Below are positions 1 to 13,200 of a stretch of DNA of 64,000 nt, piece by piece. Below the pieces are notes generated by a model that saw nothing but the letters and a program-made list of their open reading frames with translations, was not told where the DNA came from and did not search any database. Location of the stretch: the NCBI GenBank assembly GCA_013398015.1, contig VZRR01003264.1, positions 1 to 64,000 of the forward strand. The letters run 5' to 3'. Numbering within the stretch: the stretch's first letter is position 1; each line of letters begins with the position of its first letter. Source of the DNA: Oreocharis arfaki (lineage: Eukaryota; Chordata; Aves; Passeriformes; Paramythiidae). The position numbers were made by a program, and so were the translations under genes.

Positions 1-143
1 AGGCCCCACCTCGAATCGTGGGGTCAGTTTTGGGCACCTTAATCCAAGATACTGAGAGGCTGGAGCGTGTCCAGAGAGGGGAATTGAGCCGGGGCAGGTT
101 CTGGAGGACAAGGAGCAGCAGTGGGAGCAGGGGCCTAGGGGGG

Positions 144-203
144 GGCTCAACGGTGAGAAAAGGAGGCTNGGCTCAACGTGGAGAAAAGGAGGCTCAACGG
201 GGG
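144..203 (+). repeat. Short tandem duplication inside CR1, with an N
   Basis: The motif GGCTCAACG appears three times (near 145, 170 and 192), each of the first two followed by a GAGAAAAGGAGGCT-like segment. The unit is about 22-26 bp. CR1 normally has one copy of this segment, so this is a local expansion. The single N at 169 lies in the unit and suggests the assembler could not resolve it. Confidence 0.7.
169..169. other. Single unresolved base
   Basis: One N lies within the short tandem duplication in the CR1 copy. Confidence 0.99.
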
Positions 204-839
204 GATCTTACACTCTACAACTCCCTGAAAGGAGGCTGTAGCCTGTAGGCTCTTCTCCCAAGTGACAAGCGACAGGAGGAGAGGAAATGGCCTCAAGTTA
301 TGCCAAGGCTGGTTTAGATCGGATATTAAAAACTTTTTTCATGGAAAGGGTTGCCAGGCAGTGGAACAGAATGCCCAGGGCAGCGGTGGTCACCATTGCT
401 GGAGGTAAAAGCCGTGTAGAGCGTAGATGTGGCGCTTGGGGACAGGCTTTAGTGGTGGGCTTGGCAGTGCTGTGTTAGTGGTTGGACTCAGTGATCTTAC
501 AGGTCTTTTCCAACCTAAATGATTCTGATTCTAGTACAGAAAGAAGTTCGAATCCTGTTTGTAAGGCGGCTCACGGTAGCCAAGCACGTGATGGGGGACA
601 TAAGAGAGGAGACTGGACTTTGAAGAAGTCACCCTCTCTGGGGTCAGCACCCTGAGAGCTGCCGGGATCACGCTGAAATGTGAACAACACACAGAACATT
701 GCACCCTGTTCCAGTGACCTTCAGCACTCACACTCTGAACTCGGTTTGAGGGACACCTCTTAAAAAAAGCTGCAGGGCTAAGAAGCGGGCTAAGGCTGCA
801 TTCAGGGCTCTGGGGAGAGAAAACTGCGAAAACCGCGTA

Positions 840-1240
840 AGGCCGCCGCCGGAGGAGCCACACCGGGGGTGGATACCTGTTCGGGATGGAGCGCAGATGG
901 CGCAAATGCTGCTGCCGGGGCCGGAGGAGGGGCCGGAGGAGGGGCCGGAGGAGGGGCCAGGAGGAGGGGCCGGAGGAGGGGCCGGCAGCCCCGGCAGCCC
1001 CGGCCTGGCACCTCCCCGGAAGCAGCGGGGAAGGCGGCGGGGCTGCCATGGGTCGGGCAGTGACTGTGGCCACCTGCGCCCTCAACCAGTGGGCTCTGGA
1101 CTTTGAGGGCAACCTGGAGAGGATTTTCAGAAGTGAGTGCCGAGATGGCTGGTTGCCCCCGGCCGTCGGGAAGCCTCTCCCGCTCCCTCCTTCCCTTCCC
1201 TCCTTCCTTCCCTCCCTCCCACGGGCGCAGCAGTGCAGCC
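840..1240 (+). promoter_or_regulatory. NADSYN1: CpG-rich NADSYN1 promoter and first exon
   Basis: A GC-rich, CpG-containing block surrounds the NADSYN1 start codon. It begins with GCCGCCGCCGGAGGAGCC, runs through a GGCCGGAGGAGGG minisatellite, and ends in a pure-pyrimidine tract (about 1187-1221) in intron 1. No TATA box is evident. This fits a CpG-island promoter of a housekeeping gene. The transcription start cannot be fixed from sequence. The first copy-free base upstream of the CR1 repeat is 535, so the whole promoter probably fits in about 0.5 kb. Confidence 0.75.
916..984 (+). repeat. GC-rich minisatellite in the NADSYN1 5-prime region
   Basis: About five near-perfect copies of a 13-bp unit GGCCGGAGGAGGG lie 65-130 bp upstream of the NADSYN1 ATG, followed by CCCCGGCAG repeats. 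It is open in several frames on both strands, which produces long spurious ORFs. The G runs on the + strand (GGGG spaced by about 9 bases) could favour a G-quadruplex. Confidence 0.9.
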
Positions 1241-4200
1241 CGTGCCTGTTTCACGCACTGCGCTACCAACACTCTTCCAGGTATCGACATCGCCAAGAGC
1301 AAAGGAGCCCGGTACCGGCTTGGTCCAGAGCTCGAAATCTGGTAAGGGGGCTTTGCTGGCTCTGGGTTTGGTGCGATTCCAGTTAATTGTGGAAGAACAG
1401 TCAGGAAGAGCATCAGCCCCGTGGTGCTGCAGTGCCCAAAGCCGTACTTACAGCATACGGCCGTCGGTGCAAAGAAAAGCACTGTAGTTGTGAGCACAGG
1501 ACTGGGTCTCTTGTCTTGGAAACCTGACTGGTAGCGATAATTTTTGACCTATTTCAGTGAGTTTTCCTTCAGGGAAATTGTAGTGCTTTGATTTCTGCCT
1601 GGGCCCAGGCTGCTGTCCTTTGAAGGAATATATCACCCCCATGGGGTGATATAAAACGCCGCAGAGTTTTAAATGCTGTAAGGAGGGATGATGTTGACAG
1701 CACTGCTTCTTCATTTTCTATATAAATTACCCGGGTGGTTGAAATGTTCCCTGTCTGAAGTTCTTTGGCTCTGGTGCTGATCTGGCTGAATTTTGATTTC
1801 TCCTTGTTTCTATACACAGTGGTTACGGCTGCTCAGATCACTATTATGAGTCAGACACACTCTTGCATTCATTTCAAGTTCTGGAAAAGCTCTTGGAGTC
1901 TCCAGCTACTCAAGATATTATCTGTGATGTGGGAATGTAAGTTATTTTTGTGTACCTATGATAAAGGAGTGAGTCCTTAGGGGGTGCTGCTTGTGCCGTG
2001 CTCTGGGTAGCGAGGGCTCTGCACCAAGCTTTCAAACATATCTTAGGAACTACACCACTTTTCCCCTTTTAATTACCATGACGAGGGCTGCAACATGCGG
2101 AACACTTTCTGAAAGATAATCCTTTCAAAGATTGCTGGTGGCTGAGCCCCTCAGAACAGAAATAAGATAATTACAGTTATATATTTGAGACCTTAATGGC
2201 TGGGCCCTATTGCCACAGGTCAGACTTTGTGTGAGGTGTAACTCAAAGAGCTTTATAAATCGACTGTCTTGTAGGAATGTGGGGGCTGCTTTGACTGACA
2301 GACATCTTAAAGCAATATAAGTGTATGTGAAAATCACTGAAGCCATTGTAAGTCTCGTGCTGACAGGGAAGGGTGGTAAATTATGTCTGTAAAATTAAAG
2401 TGTTAGTATTGATATAAATATGTAAAGCTAGTTTGATTTTGAGCTGGGTTGGCAGTATTGCAGGAGGTCGTGTTTGATTAAATAACCTGGTCTGCTCATG
2501 TTCCTAAGGCCCAGGTACTAGATGATATATCTGAGACTGACAGCACAGTCACTAATTCTGATTTTTTTCAAACAACTACTTTAACTAAAAAATTAGAAGC
2601 TAAAACTTGATATATTGTTGTGCTTGATTCCTTCTAGTGAGGTCTTAAAAATAGTTTTTATGCAGTAAAGTAGATTCTGTAGCTTTTTATAATTTCGTTT
2701 AGTGAATTAGCACTGCTAATTTTGCTTCTTATTTTCACAGGCCCGTTCTTCACAGGAATGTTCGTTACAATTGTCGAGTGATCTTTTTAAATAAGTAAGT
2801 AGTTCTTGATGTGTTTTGTGAAGTAACACATTATCTTTTCAGACACCAGTTTGGCCTTCAAGCAAGATTCTTCAGTGCTATGTAGAGTGATGGATTTATC
2901 TTCCTATTTGCTAAATTTTGTGAGAGAGAACTAAGGTTTTTCATTATCTATTTTTTCTTTTCTGAATTTGTAGAAACTAAATTCCCACTGCTTTCTGAAA
3001 GAGTTCAGAAAAACTCCTTGAGTCTACAAACAGAAACTTTGAAAATGTTACATTATAAAAGAAAAAAGGAGTTAATCAGTGTTCATATACAGCGTTGTTT
3101 GGCTCTACATCATGTCTTAACTCAGCTTTTCTGTTTTGTTTTATGATTTAAGGAAGATTCTTCTGATCAGACCAAAAATATCACTGGCAAATGGAGGAAA
3201 CTACAGGGAACTTAGATGGTTCACCCCATGGAGCAAAGCAAGGTATGCTGGCAACTGTTAAAATTGCGTTAAAAAACACAGCTTGCTGTTTGCAGCCACG
3301 GCAGCAGGGTTGAAATATCTGCAGCAAATCATTGTTGGCTGCTCCAGGGAGAGCAGCAAGACAGAGTCAGCCAAGCTACATGGTTGCAGCTTGGTTAGGA
3401 AGCTTATTGAGCAGTCAAACTCTGAGCTGCTGAGCTGGAAGAAAAAGTGGGGCTGCTTGATGCTACAACCAGTGTAAAGTGTCATTTTCCTGGTGTCTGC
3501 TTTCTAAGAACACCCAGCTCGAGGCTGTGTGTTGCCACATCCCAGTGCTGAACTGGCAGACATCGAAATGGATGAGCTCTGTCAGAGCTTTAACAACTGC
3601 AGAGAATAAAAGTTACCTACCTCATGATGCTGCAGAATATGCCTGGCACTCATCTCTGATGCTGTGTGCTCATCCTGCAGTCAGGGAATGCCTCCAGCGT
3701 GAGGGTCTCAGTAAAGCACTTCTGGTCCATCCTCTGAGCCCCAGTCAGTTCTGAGTCGCTCATGTAGCAACCCTGCAAAAAGAGAAACTTCCATCTGGCA
3801 TTTGGCTTGCATGGTGTGTTCTTTGCTAGGTCTGGTTTCTAGCCAGCAGGGAGCATTGCTTGCCATGCCTTTCTGAAGCACAGATGTTGCTATGTTAGAA
3901 TGTTGGCATTTCTGATTAATTCCACAGAAAATATGAAGGTATTTTTTCATTTTTTAAACGCACACAGCCCTGTACAACTTCAATACAGGTTCTTTAACCA
4001 ACATTAGAAGGTGAGAGGAGAACCAGTTTTTATGCTGTGATTTATGTAATGATGTATTCACAATCTATAAACTTGATTTAGGCACGTGGAGGAGTATTTT
4101 CTACCCAGGATAATTCAGGAAGTGACTGGACAGGTAAAACGGTTTTTTTTATTAACTTTAGCATCTTCCAGATCCAGCAATTAAAAACTGTAGTCCCCAA

Positions 4201-7200
4201 AATTCTGCTGCCAGTCATGTTGTGGATTCGTATGTTTCAGTGGTGGTTCTAAGTTCCATTAAATGAGAGCATAATTTAACCTTATTTATGTTAGTATGTG
4301 GCAGCAAAACAAGTAAATTTTAAATCTGCCTCAGTTATTTGTACATACAGAACCTTGACTGCCATATTTTGCACAGTTTTGGTACCGAGTTTATCTGTGC
4401 TTGAGACTAGAATTGAATATGTGTTTTTAGGTTAAAAAAAATTAAATTAAAAAATCATTTAAACCTTGTTAATTCTGAAGGATCTAAAATTTATGTTAGT
4501 TTCCACTAAAGCATGAGTGTGATTCCTAGCAACAGACAGTTTCTGTTTTGTAGATTGTTTAATTACTGTCCTTAAGCAAAGCACTGGATCTGAATACTGC
4601 TGAAATTAAACCACAAAATTTCAATCAGTCCAGAAATTTGCATTTCCGAGCTTTTTTTTTTTAATGGGGACTTGGTAAAAAATGAAAGCAGGTATAATGT
4701 GATTGATATTGTGTCACAAATTTCACATAAGCGAGCATTCAATTTTTGTATTTTCTTAAGATCTGTAGTTGAGTTTTTGAATTGAATAGCTTGTTCTACG
4801 GCATGTGTGTCAGAATGTTCTTGTTTTTCCTCAGGAAACTGTTCCATTTGGGGATGCAGTGCTAGCAACCAAAGATACCTGCCTAGGGGCAGAAATTTGT
4901 GAAGAACTTTGGGCACCAAACAGGTAAAGGAGAAGAGAAAATAAAAAGTAAACTAAAACATACCCTGGAGCAACCTGAAATAAATGTTTGAGAACATCTG
5001 CTTATTATTCTTCTATGTAATTTATCTTTCAGAAAGTGCCAGTAAAATGAAGTATAATTAGGAACAATGAATACCTCATGGGAAAGACCTCACTAGGCTA
5101 GATGCAGGATGGCAGAGAAATATAGGTGGTTAAGCTAAATCAATTTGAAACGAAGGGTAGGGGAGAAACACCAAAAAGAAGCAGAATGAAAAGAGTGACC
5201 TAAGGAAGCAAATGACTGGAAACTCTAGTGCTCACATTCCTGATGTTTTTCCAAATCTCCCAGTTACATTAATTTCCTTGTAACTGCAGAAGGTGTAATG
5301 TGTCAAAGATGTGATTTCTTTTTTCATATTTCTTTCTTATGACACTGGAAAAAGAAAAAAAGCAGTAAAAATCTTCTCCTTGTGGTTCTGTTTTCGGATT
5401 TACTAACAGACAAGGAAAATGGGATGACTGACCTTGCAGTGAATATCCATGCTGCGCTTTCAGACCAAGATTATGTTGTTCTCTCTTTCTTCAAGACCTG
5501 GCCTTCTATGGAGTAGAAGGCATTTCATTTAGAACAGAGTGAGCAAAAGCCCTCCTGACCTCTGCAGCCACTGCTGGTCTTTGACAGAAGAGTTGTGCAG
5601 TGCAAGAAAAGAGATATTTTTGAAAGCCCTATCCTTGTTTGAGCTGAGGCGTGCAGAAAACTGACAATGCCATAGATGTTTCTCTTTGTCAGTGATTTTT
5701 AATGATATTTGCAGTTTTCACAGCACAGTAGTGATTTATTTTTGTGCCTTTTGCTTTGACAGCCCTCACATTGAGATGGGACTTGATGGCGTGGAAATTT
5801 TCACCAACTCTTCCGGGAGTCACCACGTGCTGCGGAAGGCTCACACCCGGGTGGATCTGGTGAATTCTGCCACAGCAAAGGTGTGCACTTTCCTATTTTA
5901 AAAGTTCTGGTTGTTTTAAAAATGAGAAGACACTATTTAATTGGACTGTAATCCTAGCTAACAGTGATGGGGACAAAAATAAAGCAATCAGTGTACATTA
6001 CACTGTGAAAAAGCTGCTTTGTCATTGTAATTTAACATTCTTTGCTTATATTTAACAGTATCTGCTCTCTTCTCTGATATCGAAACACAGCTTCTGTCAT
6101 CACTTTCCTCCTTTTCCCAACCTCAATTTGAACTCAGAATTTAAATTTAGAAGTGCAGCTCTCTGTTTGTGTTGAGGGAATGCCTCTTGCTACTAATAGA
6201 GACTCCTGTCAAGAGAGAAACCCAGCCATAAATCATTTACCATGTAAAGGGAGAGGAAGTTTGTAAGAAGGGCAGGAAGAGAGAAATAACATTTTGATTT
6301 TTAACATCCTGTCAGGTGTTATATTCTGAACAGCTTTTTTTTTTCCCCCTGCATGTTTGTTTCCCTGGCAGAATGGTGGCATATATATTTTAGCAAACCA
6401 GAAGGGCTGTGATGGTGATCGTCTGTATTACGATGGCTGTGCCATGATTTCCATGAACGGAGAAACAGTTGCACAAGGATCCCAGTTTTCACTCGATGAT
6501 GTGGTAATGGATTCACCCTATAGCTGCTAGTACATTTATGCTCAACATTTCCCAGACATTCCAGACTCTAGCTCCATGTCTCTAGACTAAAGAGGGTGTA
6601 TTTTAATTATGCTATTCAACTAGATCCAAGTGTTTTCCTAGTCAGATTACCTACAGTAGCTACCTACAGTAGCTCTCCTGCTTTTGTGAGGAAGGAAGGA
6701 CTGTCACAGTGGAAGAACTTCATGAAAACATTTTTGTATGCAATCACCATGAGGAGGAGAGACCCTGTTAATTTACATTCCCTTACCTAAAGGAAGAAAG
6801 GCCAAGGACTGCAGTGTTCTAATTATGACCCAGTTTTGTAGACACAAGGTTTCACTCTGATTTCAGAAAAAAGTAGATTTGTCATCTAGGTTTCCTCACA
6901 TTATGTGCCAGATCCATCTCTTTCCCCAGTAACGTTTCTTGCCTTTTCCTTTGCCACAGCTGATGCTGAATCTTTTGCCAAGCATTGTTGATCTGTTTGT
7001 GTAGAGTGATCTAATGCTGAAAGCCTTTTCATAGGAGGTGCTGGTTGCCACTCTGGATCTGGAGGATGTTCGAAGTTACAGAGCAGAGATTTCATCTCGT
7101 AACTTGGCGGTAAGAACTCTTTGTGTTTGTAAGGTGTGCCATGTTTGAATAGTTATTGAATGCAAAAAGTATTTGCATGTCTTGATTTACACAGTATCTT

Positions 7201-10200
7201 ACAGATCTGATGTTGTATAGGTATATACTACGTTAAAATTGGTGTCTTCTGAATTCTTCTGTGCTATTGCTTAGGCAAGTAAAGTGAATCCTTATCCCAG
7301 GGTAAAAGTGAATTTTGCTCTGTCGTGTCCTGACGATGTAGCTGTTCCTACTTGTATGCCAATCCAGTGGAGACATCACAGTCCTGAGGAGGAGATCAGG
7401 TAATCAAACACTGAATCTGCTGCTCGAAAATGATTTTGATTTAAAATAAAACCAACCAAAACTCAAACAAACCAAATAAAGAGATAAACAAAAGATGTTG
7501 TTTAGATTTAAATAAAGAAAGTCTCTCATTGGAAGACCACAGTAAATACGTTGGCTTGCTTAGGTGTTATTCCCTTACCTTCTTAGAACAATCATGTTCT
7601 GTAATTTCAGCCTTGGACCTGCATGTTGGCTCTGGGACTATTTAAGGCGCAGCAAACAGGTAAGAACAATTGGGTTTGTTTTTCCCTTGGCATACACGGC
7701 TTCTTTTGTGCCACAGGGACAATCCAAATTGTTATCCTGTGCTACTGGTAACCCAAACTGATGTTAGTCCAAGGTGCAAAGTTTGGGTTTTTCACTGGTA
7801 GCTCATTCAGACTTAAAAATTGTATTCCAAGTCTGACTTCAGTATGCTCTGGGCACCCTTCCCTCAGGAATTGTGCTTTCGTGAGTGCAGTTGAGTGCAG
7901 CAGAGTGACATTCAGTGTAATAGTAAAGTATAGATGAAAAATGCAATCCTTTTTATTAGCTTTTCTGTCTTACTAGAGAGTGAAGACAGCTGGATTTTTG
8001 TCTAGCCAAAGGCCTTTACACTGACTACTTGTTTGATTATCCAGTTGATGAGACTTTAAGAGGATTTGCTCTGGGCAGTTTGTTCTGTTTTTCCCCAGTA
8101 GAATATAAACAGACTTGAAAAATACACCTGTCACCCTTCTACAGGAATGTGTTTCTGAGTAGTACAATACATATTTTTGTCTAATTTTGCTATGTGGAAC
8201 CTCTTCCTTGCTCTGTTTCCAAGGCAGGATTTCTCCTACCTCTGAGTGGTGGAATTGACAGCTCTGCTACAGCTTGCATAGTGTATTCCATGTGTCGCCA
8301 GGTTTGCTTGGCAGTCAAGAATGGCAGTAAGTAGATCTGTGTGTCTGGCCAGCCATACTCACTAATGGTTGTGGACTAGCTAATATTAGCTGGGTGCAGT
8401 AGCTGCAAGAGCTTATTAATGGCAGACCTTTTTCCTGTTGTTCTAGAGTTCTTTGTATCTCTTCAGAAGTTCCAGCAAAAATGTGTGTCCAGATTCAGAT
8501 TCTCTGAATTGGCTTAATAGTTTTTGGTTTAGCTTTAAGAATTGGATGTGGAACTCAGGACTGATTTCTGTCTAGAGTATTGTTCAAATGTTGGCTGATG
8601 TAGTTTTCAGTTTATTCTGAAAATTTTCCCCTTCTATTGAAACCAGCACTACAAAGCATGGTTAGGGATGGCTGAAGTTCTTAAACTGGCTTTAAGCAGA
8701 CTTCATGCTTTTAGCTAAGTCTTGGTACATACTGGATTATGTTTTCTATGAAAATTCTTCAGTAGATAAAATGGATTTAATATTTCAGTGCTCAAAATCA
8801 GGAGCAAAATCAGTAATTCTTTTATTTGATAGATGAAAATTTTTTTTGGGAGTTAGACGTAGTCATCTTATTTGTCAGGGACACTGTAAAGCTTAATTGG
8901 AATACAAGGGATGTACAAGATATTTGCATATCCTTGGTAGGAGGAGCACAATAATTTCCACTCTTGTGTTTCTTTTGCTCTGTCCTCAGATGCAGATGTG
9001 CTGGCTGATGCACGCAGGATTGTGAATGATGAGACCTACATCCCTGAGGATCCTCGGGAATTGTGCAAGCGTGTCTTCACCACATGCTACATGGCCAGTG
9101 AGAACTCCTCCCAGGATACCTGCAACAGGGCTAAACTGCTGGCTGAGCAAATAGGCAGGTACAAGCTGAGAAGTGCTGGGAAAAAACATCATGTTCTGGC
9201 AAGGACTTGCATCTAAATCATTCAAGCTTGAAAATGGGAAAAAATAAGAGAGCAAAAGGAGATGGGTTAAGTAGGAATGTTACAGATATTACTTAAGTGT
9301 TAAAGTGAGGCAAACTTAAAAGCATTTGGCAAAGGACATGGAGTTTTGGAAATAGGCTCTGAAAAGTGTTATTCTTTCCTAAGTTTCTTCATACTACATC
9401 TGAGATTCTACTGGCCTTAAAACCTCATTTGATGGGTGGATTTGGTTTTTTTTGTTTGTTTAAATGGTATTTTATATAGTCAGATTGTGCTAGTTGAGTC
9501 ACTTGTGCTTGAACTCTTCTCAGCTACCACATCAACCTGAACATTGATGCGGCTGTGAAAGCTGTTGTGGGGATCTTCAGTGTGGTGACGGGTCGAACTC
9601 CCCGGTTTTCTGTCTACGGAGGGAGCAGCAGAGAGAGCCTGGCACTCCAGAATGTGCAGGTGTGTGCCCTGTAGGCTGAATCAGGTCAGACTCTTTTGGT
9701 TCTGTGGGTGTTGGTTTGGTTTATTGTTTTTCCAGCCTGACCGGCAACTCTGCTTTAGTTCTGAGTGTTGGTTATCCTGTTTGATAGTTTTTGTTAATTT
9801 GAGGGCTTGATCTTTCTCCCTCTGTTACTGGAGAAATCTAGCTGTTTGCTCTGGAAGCAAACATTGAATCCTTTACCAGCTTTTTGGCAACAGGAGAGGC
9901 TTTAGTCACAGAGAAGTGTGAGTATTTCCTTAATATCACCCACAGTTGTGGCTGGAGCTGGAGGCTGGATCCCAGGTTGGTTTGGTATTGCTGCCATCCT
10001 TAGAAAAAGCTGAGTTTCAGAATGGGGATGAAAGCAAAGTGAACTTTTTACAAAAGTTATGTATTAGACTAGAGGGATTTATTTACTCTGTAAAAGGGTA
10101 TGGTTTATTTGCACACTTCATCCCTCATGGATCCTTATTAGTGCTTGTAGGAGATAGAAAATGGCAACTACTCCCCTGTTTGCAGTTCAGACCTGGAGAA

Positions 10201-13200
10201 ACTTCCTCAGTCCGTGGCAGTAGCAGACACTGAACCTGGATTTCTTGGGTTTGTTCAGCATTTTCTCCACAAGACCATCCTTGAAGTTACACTTACCCTG
10301 CCCACATTTTGTTCTTCTCGAGTTTGTTTAGACAATTGATTAATAAAAGTGATTGGGGAGAAATCACTCTGCTATGTAAATTTTGCTTTCCTTTTCATTT
10401 TGCTTTGCAGGCTAGAATAAGAATGGTCCTTGCCTACCTGTTTGCTCAGCTGGCACTGTGGGCTCGTGGGATGCCAGGGGGACTGCTGGTGCTGGGATCA
10501 GCCAATGTGGATGAAAGGTTGGTGAAAATTAGGAATCCAAACCCAGGTGGAACAGGACACTGTCATTTCCTTGCAACTCTACCAAATCCTAGTGTAGATT
10601 ATTACTCAGAAGTGGTAACAGCCTAAGAATACACCAGTAACAGTGAAATTAGTGAAAATAGTTGAATCAGCCTGAATGGGAAATTGTGTTTTTCAGAGGT
10701 TTAGCCAAAGTATTGCTATAGCTTTCCCATAAAATGCTGTTTTCAGTAGAGCTTACCTGTACATTCACTAGGCTAACTTCCCAATTTGTTGTATTTTCAG
10801 TTACCATATTAGGAATTAAGATGTGAACTTTGAGCTGAAAAACAGCCTTTAAAATCTGGAGTACTGTTATTAGAGCTGAGTATTTGAAGGTTAAAGCAAT
10901 CCCTGTAAGACTCTGGGAGTGGTAACCTCTAAAGCTGTGAGAGTCCTCTGTGCTGGTTCTGTGGGTGTTTTGAGATTTATTGTTTTAATTGGTCAGCACA
11001 GTATTTTAATTGTTTTGCACATATTGCCTCAGCATGGACAGTTTTGCAGTGCTTTATGATTGTTTAAAGTATCATCTTCTGGAAATTCCATGGCTTTAGG
11101 ATATCCCTGTTGCAGTTAAACATGTTTGCCTTTTAGGTATGAATATGTTATACCAGTCTGCAGTCTGTTTCTCCCTTCCTTTGTGCTACATATGAATTCT
11201 CTGTAGTGTCAAGGATTATATATTATGCTGCAGTTACATTATTATTTACTGTTGCTGGATAAAATTTCCTGTCTTGCTCAGTCTCCGTGGTTACTTGACC
11301 AAGTACGACTGCTCCAGTGCTGATATCAACCCCATTGGTGGCATCAGCAAGACTGATTTGAAGAACTTCATTCAGTATTGCATAGAAAACTTCCAGCTCA
11401 CGGCCCTCAGAAGGTGAGCAGTGATTCAGTGACTCTGTTTGTTAATTCCACTGGAGGAACTGTCTGAGCCAGGTGCTTTGTTTTTGTGATGGAGCACTGT
11501 TTTAACAAACTAGCACTCATAAGACTGCATAGAATCCATGGTTTTCCTTTTCCCTCTCCCTTACAGTATCATGTCAGCTCCCCCCACTGCGGAGTTGGAG
11601 CCCCTGGTGGATGGACAAGTGGCTCAAACTGATGAGGTAATGGGCAGTGCCTTTAAAATGGTCTTGTTAGCCTTACCCCAAAATCTGGGTTTTGTCCAAT
11701 AAGTCTTGTATGTATCCATGCTTATTGAGAAGCATGTTATAAACGGTCCTGAAGCTGCCAACAAGGCACTAGTTTCCCACACCTGCCCTTCCTGTGTTGA
11801 CAATAGTTTCCAAACCAGCAAACTAACATTTCTGAGTTATTTTAGATTTTTGGACACTTAGAAGAATGGGTGTTACAAAATTCAGTTTGTTTTAAGTTTT
11901 TTTTTAATATCAAAAGAAAGTCAAGGCCTTACTGCTATGAAAATGACTGGTGGCAAAATTCTTCCCACACCCTTCTCTTTGCTATCCCTTTGGAAATGAG
12001 AGGACTGATAAAATTACCTCTATGGGCTCGAATCTCCCAATTCAGAGATTCCAGTGGGTTTTTTAATTGCTGCTCATAATATTACTATGTCTTTTTGACA
12101 CTGACAATTTCATTTTGGTGTTTCTTTGATTTAACTGGGTTATTTTACTTACTCCACAGAAGTATTAATTAAAATTTGCATAGTTAAGATTTTCAGGGAC
12201 TTTCTGTATGTCTCTGTTTTCAGGCAGATATGGGGATGACATATGCAGAACTCTCAGTCTATGGGAAATTAAGGAAAATTGCAAAGGCTGGACCATACAG
12301 TATGTTCTGTAAGCTGATTAATATGTGGAAGGAAATTTGTACTCCAAGAGAGGTAAGATACCAAAGAAGAAAAAAATATCAAATCGTTTAATGTTTTTGC
12401 CAAAATAGAGTATGTTTGGAGAAAGGTCGGGTTCCTTTTAACTGAAAGGAATAGTTTCTTTATTTTGTGTTTAGAGGTTATTCTACAGCTGCAGCAGAAT
12501 ATGCTGGAAAAGCTGGTCTGCACCTCTTAAATGGAGCCTGTTGTCTTGTGTTGCAAATTGTTAAAACAGTAATTTGGTAATTTGAAAGCAATTACTTCAG
12601 AACTATACCTTGGGGAAAATCGTTCTCTGAAATACAGATGACCAACTACTCTTGAAGCCTTTGGTTATGTGCTCTGAGACAAAAAATGGCTCTTGCTTTG
12701 AAAGAATATCTAGACTGTGTAAAGCTAGAAAACAATCTCCAAAATACTGTTCTCCTCTAAATTTTTTAATTAAAATGCCAAGAAACTTCATCTGATTAAA
12801 AGCTATATTCTTTGTACACCAGGTGGCATCCAAGGTTAAGCATTTCTTCAGGATGTACTCAGTTAACAGGCACAAAATGACCACCCTCACCCCTTCCTAC
12901 CATGCTGAAAACTACAGTCCAGACGACAACCGATTTGACCTGAGGCCCTTCCTGTACAACACCTCGTGGTCCTGGCAGTTCAGGTGTATAGATAAACAGG
13001 TAAATGCCCTCTGCCTCTGGGATGGTTTTATACTTCAGTTATTTACAGTAGGTCCAGCCTGGTTCCAGTGAATCTCCAGCAAAAGACAACCAGCCTTTAG
13101 GGTTGAAGTTATTACAGAAATAACTGTGATTGTTCTTTTCACGTAACTGTGAGGCTAAATCCTCTGATTTCAGTGTAGGCTGTTTGGGTTCTTTTTTGTC

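Larger units (their letters stand above)
1..534 (+). mobile_element. CR1 LINE, 3-prime part, cut by window start
   Basis: This is the 3-prime end of a chicken-repeat-1 (CR1) non-LTR retrotransposon in + orientation. It shows the familiar CR1 order: a segment about a lesion being the size of a gene is absent, but the phrases GGAGCGTGTCCAGAGAGGGG, CTACAACTCCCTGAAAGGAG, the GGAGGAGAGGAAATGGCCTC block, CATGGAAAGGGTTGCCAGGC, then GGTTGGACTCAGTGATCTTA and CTTTTCCAACCTAAATGATT. It ends in a short ATTCTGATTCT tail instead of poly(A), as CR1 does. Several frames are broken, so it is a dead copy. A local tandem duplication with one N lies at about 144-200. Its end is about 0.5 kb from the NADSYN1 start codon. 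Element class is recognised from memory of the family, not from a database search. Confidence 0.9.
1048..7399 (+). other. NADSYN1: NADSYN1 nitrilase-type glutaminase domain (exons 1-11)
   Basis: This domain hydrolyses glutamine and channels ammonia to the synthetase half. The carbon-nitrogen hydrolase triad is present at the expected positions: Glu45 in GPELEICGYGC (exon 2), Lys114 in LLIRPK (exon 5) and Cys175 in AEICEELW (exon 7). Other conserved blocks are [18 protein letters not shown] (exon 5), [18 protein letters not shown] (exon 8) and [18 protein letters not shown] (exon 9). Exon 11 is the more variable linker. Exon boundaries are those listed for the whole gene; the domain end is approximate. 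Confidence 0.93.

Noticed and set aside
869..1386. Several + strand frames rich in Gly, Arg and Pro around exon 1
   Set aside because: They are shadows of the same minisatellite; the real frame starts at 1048 and splices at 1132.
531..1497. Long minus-strand open frames (193 and 231 residues) over the NADSYN1 promoter
   Set aside because: They are kept open by the GC-rich minisatellite and low-complexity proline/arginine coding, have no family motif, and overlap a CpG island and CR1 sequence.
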